From Edwardsiella anguillarum ET080813 (GTDB lineage: Bacteria > Pseudomonadota > Gammaproteobacteria > Enterobacterales > Enterobacteriaceae), in assembly GCF_000264765.2 (NCBI RefSeq), contig NZ_CP006664.1:1-64000 (forward strand): 64,000 nt of DNA, read 5' to 3'. Below, piece after piece: positions 1-8,316 of this stretch. The notes beneath the pieces are model-generated. The model was not told the origin of the DNA. It saw only the letters and a list, made by a program, of their open reading frames with translations, and made no database searches. Position 1 is the first letter of the stretch. Every line of letters starts with the position of its first letter. Both the position numbers and the translations under genes were made by a program.

Positions 1-219
1 ATTTATATCGATAGAGCGAATAACATTATTAGCAACATCTTTAATAGCGCTAGCTATTAATGTAGGTTCTGTTTTTAATCCGCCAACAATATTATTGACA
101 ATTGACTCAATACTTGCGTTTAAATCATCAATTTTCTCTGGTGAGTCACCTACATCAGCAGCCGATATGAATGGGGTAGATATCATACCCAGTATTAATA
201 TCTTAGAGATAGATTTCAC
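1..219 (-). CDS. Small secreted protein, N-terminal part (runs off window)
   Basis: An open frame of 73 codons on the minus strand runs off the left edge. I start it at GTG 219, because an AGGAG lies six bases upstream; a TTG two codons earlier is possible but too close to that site. The protein begins MKSISKILILGMISTPFISA, a typical signal peptide with cleavage probably near SAA/D. A mature part rich in Asn, Ile, Asp and Ser follows. I do not recognise the family. The DNA is far more AT-rich than the phage structural genes next to it, which suggests a cargo (moron) gene that the lysogen may express. That role is inference. Confidence 0.55.
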   Translation of the reverse strand, partial: MKSISKILILGMISTPFISAADVGDSPEKIDDLNASIESIVNNIVGGLKTEPTLIASAIKDVANNVIRSIDIN

Positions 220-504
220 TTTCAACTCCTTGTCTTTATTGTTAATACAGAATAAGTATGCAACAGGGATGATTCATGTTATTATTTACTCATAAAGTAA
301 CATTATATCACTATGACTATATTCAATAACGCCTTAACGATGTTAATATTATCTGTAGTTTATTTGTATTAGAGAGGCGCGTGCATTTTCACAAGTTAAA
401 CAACCGAGATAATAACGGCGTAGAAATCACATCTCAAAATAGGATAATTAAATTATTTTTGATTTTTAAGGTGGCGTTTAGAATAATGACCATGTAAAAA
501 TATT

Positions 505-774
505 TTATGTATTCTGCAGCAGCTCAAGCGCCATCTGCTTTTCCTCTGGCCCTAGCCGCTCGAACAGCAGTTTCAGGACACCGCTTTGCAGCCCGCTCGG
601 CACCAGGGTATGGGAATAGGTCAGGTTCATCACCCAGGTATGGCCACACTCCAGTCGCGTACAGCGGTAGTAGGCATCGGCAAAATCATAGTTGTCGGTC
701 TTCCAGACCGTCTTTTGGATAATCGCCGGCGCCCCGCAGCAGCGACATTTGATTTTTTGTCTGCGCATCTCCAT
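505..774 (-). CDS. ogr: Ogr/Delta-type zinc-finger late transcription activator
   Basis: An 89-residue protein with the Ogr/Delta layout. A CxxC pair near the N terminus (KIKCRCCGA) is followed about 25 residues later by a C-x4-C pair (YRCTRLECGHTWV), four cysteines able to bind one zinc. In P2 and P4 this family binds upstream of late promoters and recruits RNA polymerase through its alpha subunit. The gene lies only 58 bases beyond the portal gene on the same strand, so it is probably in the terminase-portal transcript. The start is either Met 774 or Met 768, two codons apart. The C-terminal half is longer than in P2 Ogr and has no motif I recognise. Confidence 0.85.
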   Translation of the reverse strand: MEMRRQKIKCRCCGAPAIIQKTVWKTDNYDFADAYYRCTRLECGHTWVMNLTYSHTLVPSGLQSGVLKLLFERLGPEEKQMALELLQNT

Positions 775-832
775 CCCCGCACACCATGGCTATTACGGTG
801 AAATTTTACCCGTTTTTTAACCATGCCACGAT

Positions 833-1888
833 TCACTGTGCTATCTGGGCATCATCATCAAACGTCAGGCTGAACGTCACCCGCCCAAGCCCCCCGATAT
901 CGGGAGCGGCATTGACCCCCTCCATAATCAGGCGGCGCAGCGGGATCACTTCATCCCGGTAGTACGCTTCGCGCGCCTTCAGTGGGTCACCCAGTCCGCC
1001 AGCATTGCTGGGAATGATACCAGCGAGGCCAGGCGGGAAGCGGTGGGCCGTCAGCTGATCCTGCGCGCTGACGTTCTTGATATTCAGAAACTCATCCTTG
1101 GTGCCGGAGTCTCCGATGGGGATGACTTTCACCCCTTCCTTATCACCGCCGGGGATGTTGATAAACATCGACTTAAAGTTGCCGGCTCCCTTGGATGCCT
1201 CAATCTTCTTGCGAAACAGCGCCTCAAGTTTAGGATCCATATCTGGGTCGGTACTGTAGAGGATATAGCCAAGATGAGCGCCGTTCTTGTAGTAGCGCCG
1301 GCGAAAACGGGTGGCATCGACGTTAAGCATGGCGGACTCCATACCATGGAGGTAGTCGGGAACACCGTAGACCTGCTGCTGAGGATCGTACTGCGCGACA
1401 AAAATCACCTCGCCGCCAGCATAAGTGAGATCGTTGATGCCACCCTGCACGATAATCGTCTTGCGATCAGCGGTGCGGCGCAGATAGAGGGAGGGTAAAA
1501 CGTGCAGCCGGTTGATGTGCCCCAGGCGATTACGCACCTTCAGCAACCCCACATCCCCGAAGATAAGCAGATTGGTGACCGCGGCCGCCATGTCGCTATG
1601 GGTCAGTCCCCCGCCTCCCTGAAACCCGGCCATAACCATATTGACGCGGGCGCGCAGCACTGCACCGTGGTAAGGGGCGATGTTGGCCAGCACGGCGAGA
1701 TCCATCCGTTCAATCGGCGGCAAGTAATAACCGTCGTACCCGCTCCACAGCACGCCGTTATAGCTCCCCCAGGCCGCGACCGGCTCGGGATCGCCGAACT
1801 CGATAAAGCTCCCCGGCGAACGGTGCCGCATAGCGCGCTGTCCCAACTTGCCGCCGCGCGCTTTAGGCGGCCTTTTTGTTTTCTTCAT
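833..1888 (-). CDS. Portal protein (gpQ-like)
   Basis: About 351 residues from Met 1888, close to the 344 of P2 gpQ. The open frame extends to 1990, but the inner start leaves a modest 26-base overlap with the terminase gene upstream and a sensible N terminus (MKKTKRPPKARGGKL). The portal forms the dodecameric ring at one capsid vertex, where DNA enters and the tail docks. Family features are the N-terminal basic stretch, a YGVPDYLHG-like central motif and a C terminus ending in a FSLTFDDDAQIAQ-type strand. It is co-oriented with terminase upstream and ogr downstream, probably in one transcript. Confidence 0.92.
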   Translation of the reverse strand: MKKTKRPPKARGGKLGQRAMRHRSPGSFIEFGDPEPVAAWGSYNGVLWSGYDGYYLPPIERMDLAVLANIAPYHGAVLRARVNMVMAGFQGGGGLTHSDMAAAVTNLLIFGDVGLLKVRNRLGHINRLHVLPSLYLRRTADRKTIIVQGGINDLTYAGGEVIFVAQYDPQQQVYGVPDYLHGMESAMLNVDATRFRRRYYKNGAHLGYILYSTDPDMDPKLEALFRKKIEASKGAGNFKSMFINIPGGDKEGVKVIPIGDSGTKDEFLNIKNVSAQDQLTAHRFPPGLAGIIPSNAGGLGDPLKAREAYYRDEVIPLRRLIMEGVNAAPDIGGLGRVTFSLTFDDDAQIAQ

Positions 1889-3662
1889 CACCAAAAATCC
1901 AGGTTGACCTGCGTTTGTTCCTATAACCGATGGGCTCATTGACCAAGGCGTGAGCGATGGCAAAGAAGATATCGGCGTGTCCAGTTTCATCGGTACGGTC
2001 GGCAGTAAAGGTCACCGCATTGCCGGAGGCAGTCGCGCTCTGCTTTATCGCCAGGAACGACGCTGGGATATCTCTAGCGTCTTCATCCCACTCGATACGA
2101 TTGCTGTCGATGACATCCAGCATTTTCAGCACCAGGCGATTTTTTGACTCGACGCTGTAGTGAATGGCCTTAGTCTCACGCCGTGCAAACCCCTGCACCA
2201 GTTCATAGACGCCATAGCCGATGCCGGTCACATCGATGCCGATATGGCTCATGTTGTAGCGCGATTTGATCGTCCGAATCTGGTCGGCCATCCACTGGAA
2301 TGACAGGCCGCGCCAGTGGTGCTTTTCCAGCACTCGGAACCGCTCCACCGCCAGCAGGGGGACGGCGATGACGACAAAGGTCGCATTATCTCCGCTGCGC
2401 GCCGGGTCAAACCCGCCCCACACCTCACGATTACCCAGCGGCGCCGCCTCGTCGGGATGGAAGTCCTGCCAGATATGCGGGTTAACGCCGCACCGCACCA
2501 GTTTGGCGAAGTCGAATACGCTGTCTTTGTCATCCACAAAAACGCACATATATAGCCTGTTAAAGGCATTTTCGCCGTAACGCTCGCGCAGCTCCTCGAT
2601 ATCTGCCCGGTTAAATCCGCCGGCGATGGCATCCTCCATCGTCACCACATATCGCCACTGCTTGTCTGGGCATTCACGGCCACCGTCACGCAGTTCGTCG
2701 AATGCCGGGAACGCCACACTCTTGCGCTCGGCGTTGCCGCGCCGCCATTCGTCACCACTCCAGAACGCATAGCCCTGGTGGTTTTTGGCGGAGGGAGTGG
2801 AGAAATAGGTCAGGCGCCAATGGCTCTGGGTCGCCATCCCGGAGGCCACCTCATTAAAGGTGGTAAATTTCGGGATCCACAGATACTCATCGATATACAA
2901 ATGGCCGGAGTTCGACTGTGCTGTATTGGAATTGGTGGCCAGAAAATGCAGCTCGGCCATATTGCTCAGCCTGATCGGATTTCCTTTTAACTGAATGCCG
3001 TATTCAACCTGTGCGATTTTCAGGATATAGGTGCGAAAGACCTCGGCCTGGCGCCGAGAGGCCGACAGGAAGATTTGGTTATCCCCCGTCAGCACCGCAT
3101 CTTCGAATGCCTCAAAGGCAAAATAGTAGGTAGCGCCAATCTGGCGCGCCTTGAGCAAATTACGCACGCGGCGAAATTTATTGTCACGCAGATGCAGCTG
3201 ATACTTGAACAACTTATCCAAAAACGGCGTGAAGTTCTCGGCGGTCAACCCGGAGATATCATTCTGTTTACGCCGACCCTTGCGCCTCCCTTCCCCCTCG
3301 GACGCTTCCCCCGTAGCGGTAGCATAGTCAGCCCCGGTAGCGTGCCGCTGTGCAATCTCGGCCATCCGCTCCGCATGCTTATTCTTCTGTGCCATCAACT
3401 TAACGTGATGGCCGATAAGCCGGTCGAGCTCATCGCGCTCTGTGTCGCTCTTATGCTCGCGGGCGGCAAGCAGGGTCAAGCGCTGGGCGATGGCATCCTC
3501 AACGCAATCGGTACTGAGCTGTGCATACCATTCATATTTGGTCGCCCAGTAATACACCACTCGCGGGCTGCTTAGCTTTAATTTGCGCTGTATTTCCTTT
3601 GGTGTATGCCGCTTTAAGTAAAGCGCCTTAGCCGCAGCGATCACTTCTTCAGAATAGGCCAT
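1863..3662 (-). CDS. Terminase large subunit (gpP-like ATPase/nuclease)
   Basis: A 599-residue packaging motor subunit that cuts concatemers and drives DNA into the prohead. The N terminus (about 1-60) has a helix-turn-helix look (HTPKEIQRKLKLSSPRVVYYW). The ATPase part has a deviant Walker A around KARQIGATYYFAF and an acidic Walker B-like strand HLYIDEYLW. The C-terminal nuclease part has acidic motifs in WGGFDPARSGDNATF and HIGIDVTGIGYG. P2 gpP is 590 residues. Transcription diverges from the scaffold gene across a 186-base promoter region that holds a strong inverted repeat. The 3' end overlaps the portal gene. Confidence 0.95.
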   Translation of the reverse strand: MAYSEEVIAAAKALYLKRHTPKEIQRKLKLSSPRVVYYWATKYEWYAQLSTDCVEDAIAQRLTLLAAREHKSDTERDELDRLIGHHVKLMAQKNKHAERMAEIAQRHATGADYATATGEASEGEGRRKGRRKQNDISGLTAENFTPFLDKLFKYQLHLRDNKFRRVRNLLKARQIGATYYFAFEAFEDAVLTGDNQIFLSASRRQAEVFRTYILKIAQVEYGIQLKGNPIRLSNMAELHFLATNSNTAQSNSGHLYIDEYLWIPKFTTFNEVASGMATQSHWRLTYFSTPSAKNHQGYAFWSGDEWRRGNAERKSVAFPAFDELRDGGRECPDKQWRYVVTMEDAIAGGFNRADIEELRERYGENAFNRLYMCVFVDDKDSVFDFAKLVRCGVNPHIWQDFHPDEAAPLGNREVWGGFDPARSGDNATFVVIAVPLLAVERFRVLEKHHWRGLSFQWMADQIRTIKSRYNMSHIGIDVTGIGYGVYELVQGFARRETKAIHYSVESKNRLVLKMLDVIDSNRIEWDEDARDIPASFLAIKQSATASGNAVTFTADRTDETGHADIFFAIAHALVNEPIGYRNKRRSTWIFGDEENKKAA

Positions 3663-3733
3663 TACCTATCACCGCTTTGATTGTGTTCCGTCAATTCTCT
3701 GTAGGAACCCACGCGGCGGCGAGAGCGGGAAAG

Positions 3734-3773
3734 CGGATAGTTTCGGATACCCCGCCATAGCCGAAACTATCCG
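3734..3773. promoter_or_regulatory. 13-bp perfect inverted repeat in divergent late promoter region
   Basis: CGGATAGTTTCGG at 3734-3746 and its exact complement CCGAAACTATCCG at 3761-3773 flank a 14-base spacer. The repeat sits midway between the divergent terminase and scaffold starts, where P2 has its back-to-back late promoters PP and PO. It could be a binding site for the Ogr-like activator or another late regulator, or a hairpin in one leader RNA. The repeat is certain; its role is inference. Confidence 0.6.
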
Positions 3774-3848
3774 TAACGGCCTGCATGACACCCGCGATTT
3801 TCACCGGTTAAATTTGGCTACTCCTCTTTATTAGGTCGGTATCCTGAT

Positions 3849-4748
3849 ATGGCGCGCTTAAAAACAGACTGGATAGCCATCGCGACCGCCGGACCCACCA
3901 TTGACGGCCGCCAGATTGAGGCGCAATGGCTCACCGACGCCGCCAAATGCTATAACCGGGATGAATATACCGCCATGATCTGGCCGTATCATGAAAGCCC
4001 TTATTGGCGTGCATTCGGCACCAACTTTGGTGAAGTCGATGAGTTAAAGACCGAAACACGCGACGGTAAAATACAGTTAATGGCCCGCCTTATTCCCAAT
4101 CAATTTCTCATTGAGGCCAACAGGAGCGGACAGAAACTGTTTACCTCTGTCGAGATCTTCGAAGACTACCTCGGCAGCGGGAAATACTTTCTCAAAGGGC
4201 TGGCGGTGACCGATACGCCAGCTAGCATCGGCACCACCCGCCTGCAGTTCAGCCAGGACAATCCTGGTACCCATCACGGCAACGTGGAAGCGCTGATCCT
4301 AACGCTGCCGGGTGACAATGTGGATAGTGCCACCGAACAACAGACCCGGCGGGGATTCTTTTCCCGTCTGTTCTCCCAAGAGACACCCTCTCCCCACGAA
4401 CTACCAAAGGCGATCCCTATGGATGAGAAGCAATTTAACCAGGTGATGGACGCCATCAACCACATCGGCACCCGTGTTGATACGATGGAGAAATCCTTCG
4501 CTGATGCCCTCCCTCTCTTAGTCCAGGCACCCACGCTGCCGCAAGACTCCGCATCTGACCCGGCAAACAATGATGAGGACAAGGGTAACTTTGCGAGCAA
4601 GGAGCAGCTCGACCAGCTAGCGACGGCTATCGAGAGCCTGTCTAAAAAGATGGATGACATCAGCCAGACCTTCTCCGACCTGCAGGGCGATAACACCCCA
4701 CTACCGAACGGAAACCCGTCCGGTGACGAATCCATCAATCTGGTCTGA
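3849..4748 (+). CDS. Capsid scaffolding protein with serine protease domain (gpO-like)
   Basis: A 299-residue protein that guides shell assembly and then cuts itself, the capsid and the portal. The catalytic residues known from P2 gpO (Asp19, His48, Ser107) can be placed here as Asp19 (TIDGR), His48 (WPYHESP) and Ser100 (KLFTSVEI). The C-terminal half, from about residue 190, is acidic and helical, with heptad-like stretches (SKEQLDQLATAIESLSKKM) as expected for a scaffold. It is the first gene of the plus-strand head operon. No clear Shine-Dalgarno stands before the ATG; the start is fixed by the conserved N terminus. Confidence 0.93.
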   Translation: MARLKTDWIAIATAGPTIDGRQIEAQWLTDAAKCYNRDEYTAMIWPYHESPYWRAFGTNFGEVDELKTETRDGKIQLMARLIPNQFLIEANRSGQKLFTSVEIFEDYLGSGKYFLKGLAVTDTPASIGTTRLQFSQDNPGTHHGNVEALILTLPGDNVDSATEQQTRRGFFSRLFSQETPSPHELPKAIPMDEKQFNQVMDAINHIGTRVDTMEKSFADALPLLVQAPTLPQDSASDPANNDEDKGNFASKEQLDQLATAIESLSKKMDDISQTFSDLQGDNTPLPNGNPSGDESINLV

Positions 4749-4762
4749 GGTAGATAAACACC

Positions 4763-5848
4763 ATGAGTATGCTCACCCCGGAAGCCCAGAAGTTGGCGCA
4801 GCTGTTCATCGCGAAATTCTCCGACACGTTTAAAGACTGCGGACGCTCTGGCGATATGCAGTTCACCCTGACTGAGCCGCGTGCCATTGCGCTGCGCAAG
4901 GCGCTGCTGGAAAGTACCGAATTTTTACGCCTGATCAATTTGATGGATGTGCCACACCCGCAGGGGCAGGTCGTCGCCGTGGGTGAGTCCACCCTGCGCA
5001 CCGGCCGTGTCAAGGATGGGCGCTTCACTAAGGGCAGCGGCATCAGCGGCAACGAGTTCAAGCTGGTCGAGACGGACTCCTGCTGCGTCATCACCTGGGA
5101 GCAACTGGCCATCTGGGCAAACGCTGGCACGCCGGGCGAGTTTTTCAACCTGATGAACTCGACGGCAGTGATCAATTTTGCACTCGATATGCTGCGTATC
5201 GGCTTTAACGGTACCCACATCGCCGAGAACTCTAACCCCACTGACTACCCCAGCGGTGAAGACATCAACATCGGTTGGCATCAGATTGCCAAGGACTGGG
5301 GGGACAACGAGGGACGGGTTTCACGCATTCTCACGACGCCCGTGACCGTGGGAGAAGGAGGTGACTATATCAGTCTGGATGCGATGGCGTCAGACCTGAT
5401 CCACGCCTCCATCCCGCCGCAGTACCACAACGACCCACGCCTGGTTGTCCTGGTCGGCGCTGATCTGATCGCCGCAGAAAGCCTACGCCTGTTCAACAAA
5501 GAGGATAAACCCTCTGAACAGGTTGCCGCGCGTCAGCTGGGTAAGGACATCGCCGGGCGCCGCGCCATCGTACCGCCGTTTATGCCCGGCAAGCGTATGG
5601 TCATTACCATGCTGCCTAATCTGCAGATCCTGACGCTGAAAGGCTCACGCCGCCGCAAGGCCGAGGATGCCGGCGAGCGCAAGCAGTTTGAAAACTCTTA
5701 CTGGCGCTATGAGGGCTACGCCCTGGGTGATCCCGACCTGTACGCCGCGGTCGATGAGAGCGCAATCACTATCGCCGGTGAGAAGCCAACCAGCGAGGCA
5801 GCCCATGATAACTCCAATGCAACGTCAGAAGGCTCAGCAGCAGAATAA
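4763..5848 (+). CDS. Major capsid protein (gpN-like)
   Basis: 361 residues, near the 357 of P2 gpN. The N-terminal stretch (about 1-40) is normally removed by the gpO-type protease. The middle carries family-typical segments such as LRIGFNGTHIAE and DINIGWHQI. The last 25 or so residues are low-complexity (SEAAHDNSNATSEGSAAE) and overlap the start of the next gene by 44 bases, which suggests translational coupling. It is placed between scaffold and small terminase as in P2. Confidence 0.95.
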   Translation: MSMLTPEAQKLAQLFIAKFSDTFKDCGRSGDMQFTLTEPRAIALRKALLESTEFLRLINLMDVPHPQGQVVAVGESTLRTGRVKDGRFTKGSGISGNEFKLVETDSCCVITWEQLAIWANAGTPGEFFNLMNSTAVINFALDMLRIGFNGTHIAENSNPTDYPSGEDINIGWHQIAKDWGDNEGRVSRILTTPVTVGEGGDYISLDAMASDLIHASIPPQYHNDPRLVVLVGADLIAAESLRLFNKEDKPSEQVAARQLGKDIAGRRAIVPPFMPGKRMVITMLPNLQILTLKGSRRRKAEDAGERKQFENSYWRYEGYALGDPDLYAAVDESAITIAGEKPTSEAAHDNSNATSEGSAAE

Positions 5849-6506
5849 GCTGCGCGCCGAGCGCCTGAGTCAGCCCGTAGCTGGGGCCACTGAGGAAAGC
5901 CAGCACATCAAGCTGATAGCACTGGATAAGGATGTGGCACGACTGCGCAGCATCGAGCGCGTCGTTGACAAAGTGGAGATGAAGCGCAGCGAGCTACTGC
6001 CAAAGTGGCTCCCGCACGCCCAGGTCTATCTGGATGGCGGGCGCGTCTACCAAAACCCGATACTGGTCTACTGCATCATCTGGCTACTGGATACGCAGCA
6101 GTTTGAGCAAGCGCTGGACTGGGCGGATATTGCCATCCCCCAGGGCCAGGAGACGCCGGGCAACATCAAGTCGAAGCTGCCGACATTTGTTGCCAGCAAC
6201 ATCCTGGAATGGGCGGAGCGAGAGGCTGAGGCCGGGCACAGCGTTCAGCCCTACTTCTCCCGGGTGTTCGACCGGGTCAGGCATCAGTGGCAAATAAACG
6301 AGCGTCTAGCTGCCCGTTACTACAAATTTGCTGCCCTGCTCCTGCTGCGTAGTGGCGGGAGTGAGCAGCCCAGCGCTATCAGCTCTGTTGAGTTGCTGGA
6401 GCAGGCCGACGCCCTGCTGGAAAAGGCGGCACTACTGCATCCTAAAGTACAGGTGAAGACCCTGCGCCAGCGCATTGCCATGCGATTGCGGGCGCTGGCA
6501 GGTTAG
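5805..6506 (+). CDS. Terminase small subunit (gpM-like)
   Basis: 233 residues from Met 5805 (MITPMQRQKAQQQNKLRAERL), near the 247 of P2 gpM. The open frame extends further upstream but lies over capsid coding sequence there. A second Met at 5817 is an alternative start. The N terminus is rich in Gln, Lys and Arg, as expected for a DNA-recognition subunit. The central part contains the family-like segment VYQNPILVYCIIWLLDTQQFEQALDWADIAI. The protein recognises cos and hands DNA to the large subunit. The gene ends just before a hairpin-terminator element. Confidence 0.9.
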   Translation: MITPMQRQKAQQQNKLRAERLSQPVAGATEESQHIKLIALDKDVARLRSIERVVDKVEMKRSELLPKWLPHAQVYLDGGRVYQNPILVYCIIWLLDTQQFEQALDWADIAIPQGQETPGNIKSKLPTFVASNILEWAEREAEAGHSVQPYFSRVFDRVRHQWQINERLAARYYKFAALLLLRSGGSEQPSAISSVELLEQADALLEKAALLHPKVQVKTLRQRIAMRLRALAG

Positions 6507-6526
6507 TAAAACGACTACCCCAAGCC

Positions 6527-6600
6527 AAAGCGGGCGCGGTGGAGGGACACAGGCCAATGGGCCAGCGTGTACCGCGGAAACCGGCCTGCCCGCTTTTTTT
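6527..6600 (+). ncRNA. Nested hairpin with U-tract inside the head operon
   Basis: Between the small terminase and head-completion genes, AAAGCGGGC (6527-6535) pairs with GCCCGCTTT (6588-6596), and a run of seven T (6594-6600) follows. Inside that stem GCGGT (6536-6540) pairs with ACCGC (6571-6575), ACAC (6547-6550) with GTGT (6567-6570), and GGCC (6552-6555) with GGCC (6560-6563) around an AATG loop. This looks like a structured RNA ending in an intrinsic terminator, directly before the Shine-Dalgarno region of the next gene. It could be a partial terminator, a processed small RNA or a packaging-related element. Confidence 0.55.
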
Positions 6601-6618
6601 AGGAGCCCGGAATCCACC

Positions 6619-7101
6619 ATGTTTGACGGTAAAAGTATCGACTATCAACAGACAACCATCCAGAACGATGGATTCTGGCCGGACATTGACGCAGGTGATT
6701 TTGAACGCGCCCGCACTATTCCGCCAACCATCGATCACGGCGTGGTGATCAACGCCCTGCTGACGGCGATCGCCGAGTTGAACATGAGCCTGACCGCCAC
6801 CCAGACACGCTATCGGGAGGCCGGATACAACACCACTGATGCAGTGCCCGGCCCCGCCGCCATCGATGCCAGGCGGCGCGATGAGGCACCGCGCCGCACG
6901 CATCTGACGGCGCTGTATATCAAGGCGATCTATGCCCGCGCAAAGGCCGACCTGCTGCCCGAGTTCGCCACCATTGGCCGGCGCGACGCGCACCCCGGGC
7001 AGGAGGCGCCGGACGTACGCCGGGGACTGCTGGCTGAATCTGCCATGGCACTGCGCGCCATCATGCAGCGCCCGCGCTGCTCTGTCAGCCTGATCGATTG
7101 A
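6619..7101 (+). CDS. Head completion protein (gpL-like)
   Basis: 160 residues from Met 6619 (MFDGKSIDYQQTTI); P2 gpL has 169. Longer upstream extensions of the frame run through the hairpin element and are not credible. The protein finishes filled heads by binding under the portal and making the platform for the tail. The family's conserved start (a GFWPDIDAGDFERA segment) and the alanine- and arginine-rich C-terminal helix are visible. An AGGAG lies at 6601-6605, further upstream than ideal. Confidence 0.88.
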   Translation: MFDGKSIDYQQTTIQNDGFWPDIDAGDFERARTIPPTIDHGVVINALLTAIAELNMSLTATQTRYREAGYNTTDAVPGPAAIDARRRDEAPRRTHLTALYIKAIYARAKADLLPEFATIGRRDAHPGQEAPDVRRGLLAESAMALRAIMQRPRCSVSLID

Positions 7102-7111
7102 GGGGGGAAAC

Positions 7112-7591
7112 ATGACGCAACTTGCCGAGTTAACGACCTACATTCAGGAGCAGATCCCCCGGCGGGCGAACATCACATTTTCAAGTGAGATGGACGATAT
7201 CACCCTGTTCCCCGCCGTCAAAAACCTGGGTAATGGCTGTCTGCGCATCCAGGTGCGCCAATACGACGCTGTGCTGACGTGGGATGCCTGGCCCTACCGG
7301 CTTGCCAGCCCTGACCTGCTTTTTAGCGTCATCGAAAGTTGGCTGACCTACCATGCCAACGGGCTGCGCGACGAGCTTGGCCTTGCCATACCCCGCACCG
7401 ACGTTAGCGTCGACGATCAGGGGAACGCCTGGCTGCAGATCATCATCCCGATGGCGGACCCCCTCACGCTACGTGAGGATGAAACCGGCGAAATCCTCCG
7501 TAATGGTAAGCGCTATTGCCTGGACAGTCCTGATATCTGGGTCGCAGAGCACTACACCATCCATCCGGGAGCGGCCGATGATCAGGGGTGA
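7112..7591 (+). CDS. Tail completion protein (gpR-like)
   Basis: 159 residues; P2 gpR has 155. It is needed to finish the tail before it joins the head. The motif VRQYDAVLTWDAWPYR and the acidic segment LREDETGEI are typical of the family. The gene follows gpL after ten bases with a good GAGGGGG site, and overlaps the gpS-like gene by 14 bases. Confidence 0.88.
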   Translation: MTQLAELTTYIQEQIPRRANITFSSEMDDITLFPAVKNLGNGCLRIQVRQYDAVLTWDAWPYRLASPDLLFSVIESWLTYHANGLRDELGLAIPRTDVSVDDQGNAWLQIIIPMADPLTLREDETGEILRNGKRYCLDSPDIWVAEHYTIHPGAADDQG

Positions 7592-8312
7592 GGTTAACGC
7601 TGTGCAGCTCAAGCAGCTGCGCCAGGCGCTTAAACAAGCTGACCTGCCGCCCGCCAAGCGTCAGCATCTGCTGGGGCGTATCGCCAGGCGTGGGCTTATT
7701 CCGCTGGCTAAGCGCCACATTAGAGCACAGACCGCCCCAGACGGTTCGCCCTGGCCCAAGCGTCGGCGCGGCAAACGCAAGATGTTGACCGGATTGCCCA
7801 AGTTTTTGGGCGTACGTGAGAACGGGGACGGCTCTATCACGCTGCACTTTCGGCGCGGGAGCTACGAGAGCAACACGCACGCCGGCGCCATCGGCTACGT
7901 CAACCAGCACGGCACCGACATCCCAATGTCAGCCAGCACCCAACCCCGTAACAGAGCCAGTCAGAAAGCAAAACCTGCCACGCGGGGCCAGGCCAGAAAA
8001 TTGGTTGCGCTGGGCTATCTGGCACCGAACCTGCCGGCGCGTGGCGCAGAGAGGCGCCATCGGCCGCCGACGACGCGTAGCAAAAGGCGGCACGTTAGCC
8101 AGGCATGGATCCGTGAGAACCTGAATATGGCACAGGCAAGTCTGATAATTCGCGGGCTAAAAGGGGATATACCCAAAAAGACTTGGACTATCACCCTGCC
8201 GGCACGCGCATTTTTGGGTGCCAATGATGACGAATTCGCCACCATTCTGGCGCGCGAACTGCGCGGGATCCAGTTTGGCTGGAATGTGAAAAAACAGGAT
8301 ATCAAGAGGTGA
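7578..8312 (+). CDS. Tail completion / virion morphogenesis protein (gpS-like)
   Basis: 244 residues from Met 7578 (MIRGEVNAVQLKQLRQ). The open frame extends further upstream but overlaps gpR there. The protein is very basic. The family-typical segment LTGLPKFLGVRENGDGSITL and the FRRGSYESNTHAGAIGYVNQHG stretch identify the phage tail S / virion morphogenesis family. P2 gpS has 150 residues, so this version is clearly longer, as in the HP1/K139 group. It acts in tail termination together with gpR. Confidence 0.82.
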   Translation: MIRGEVNAVQLKQLRQALKQADLPPAKRQHLLGRIARRGLIPLAKRHIRAQTAPDGSPWPKRRRGKRKMLTGLPKFLGVRENGDGSITLHFRRGSYESNTHAGAIGYVNQHGTDIPMSASTQPRNRASQKAKPATRGQARKLVALGYLAPNLPARGAERRHRPPTTRSKRRHVSQAWIRENLNMAQASLIIRGLKGDIPKKTWTITLPARAFLGANDDEFATILARELRGIQFGWNVKKQDIKR

Positions 8313-8316
8313 ACGT

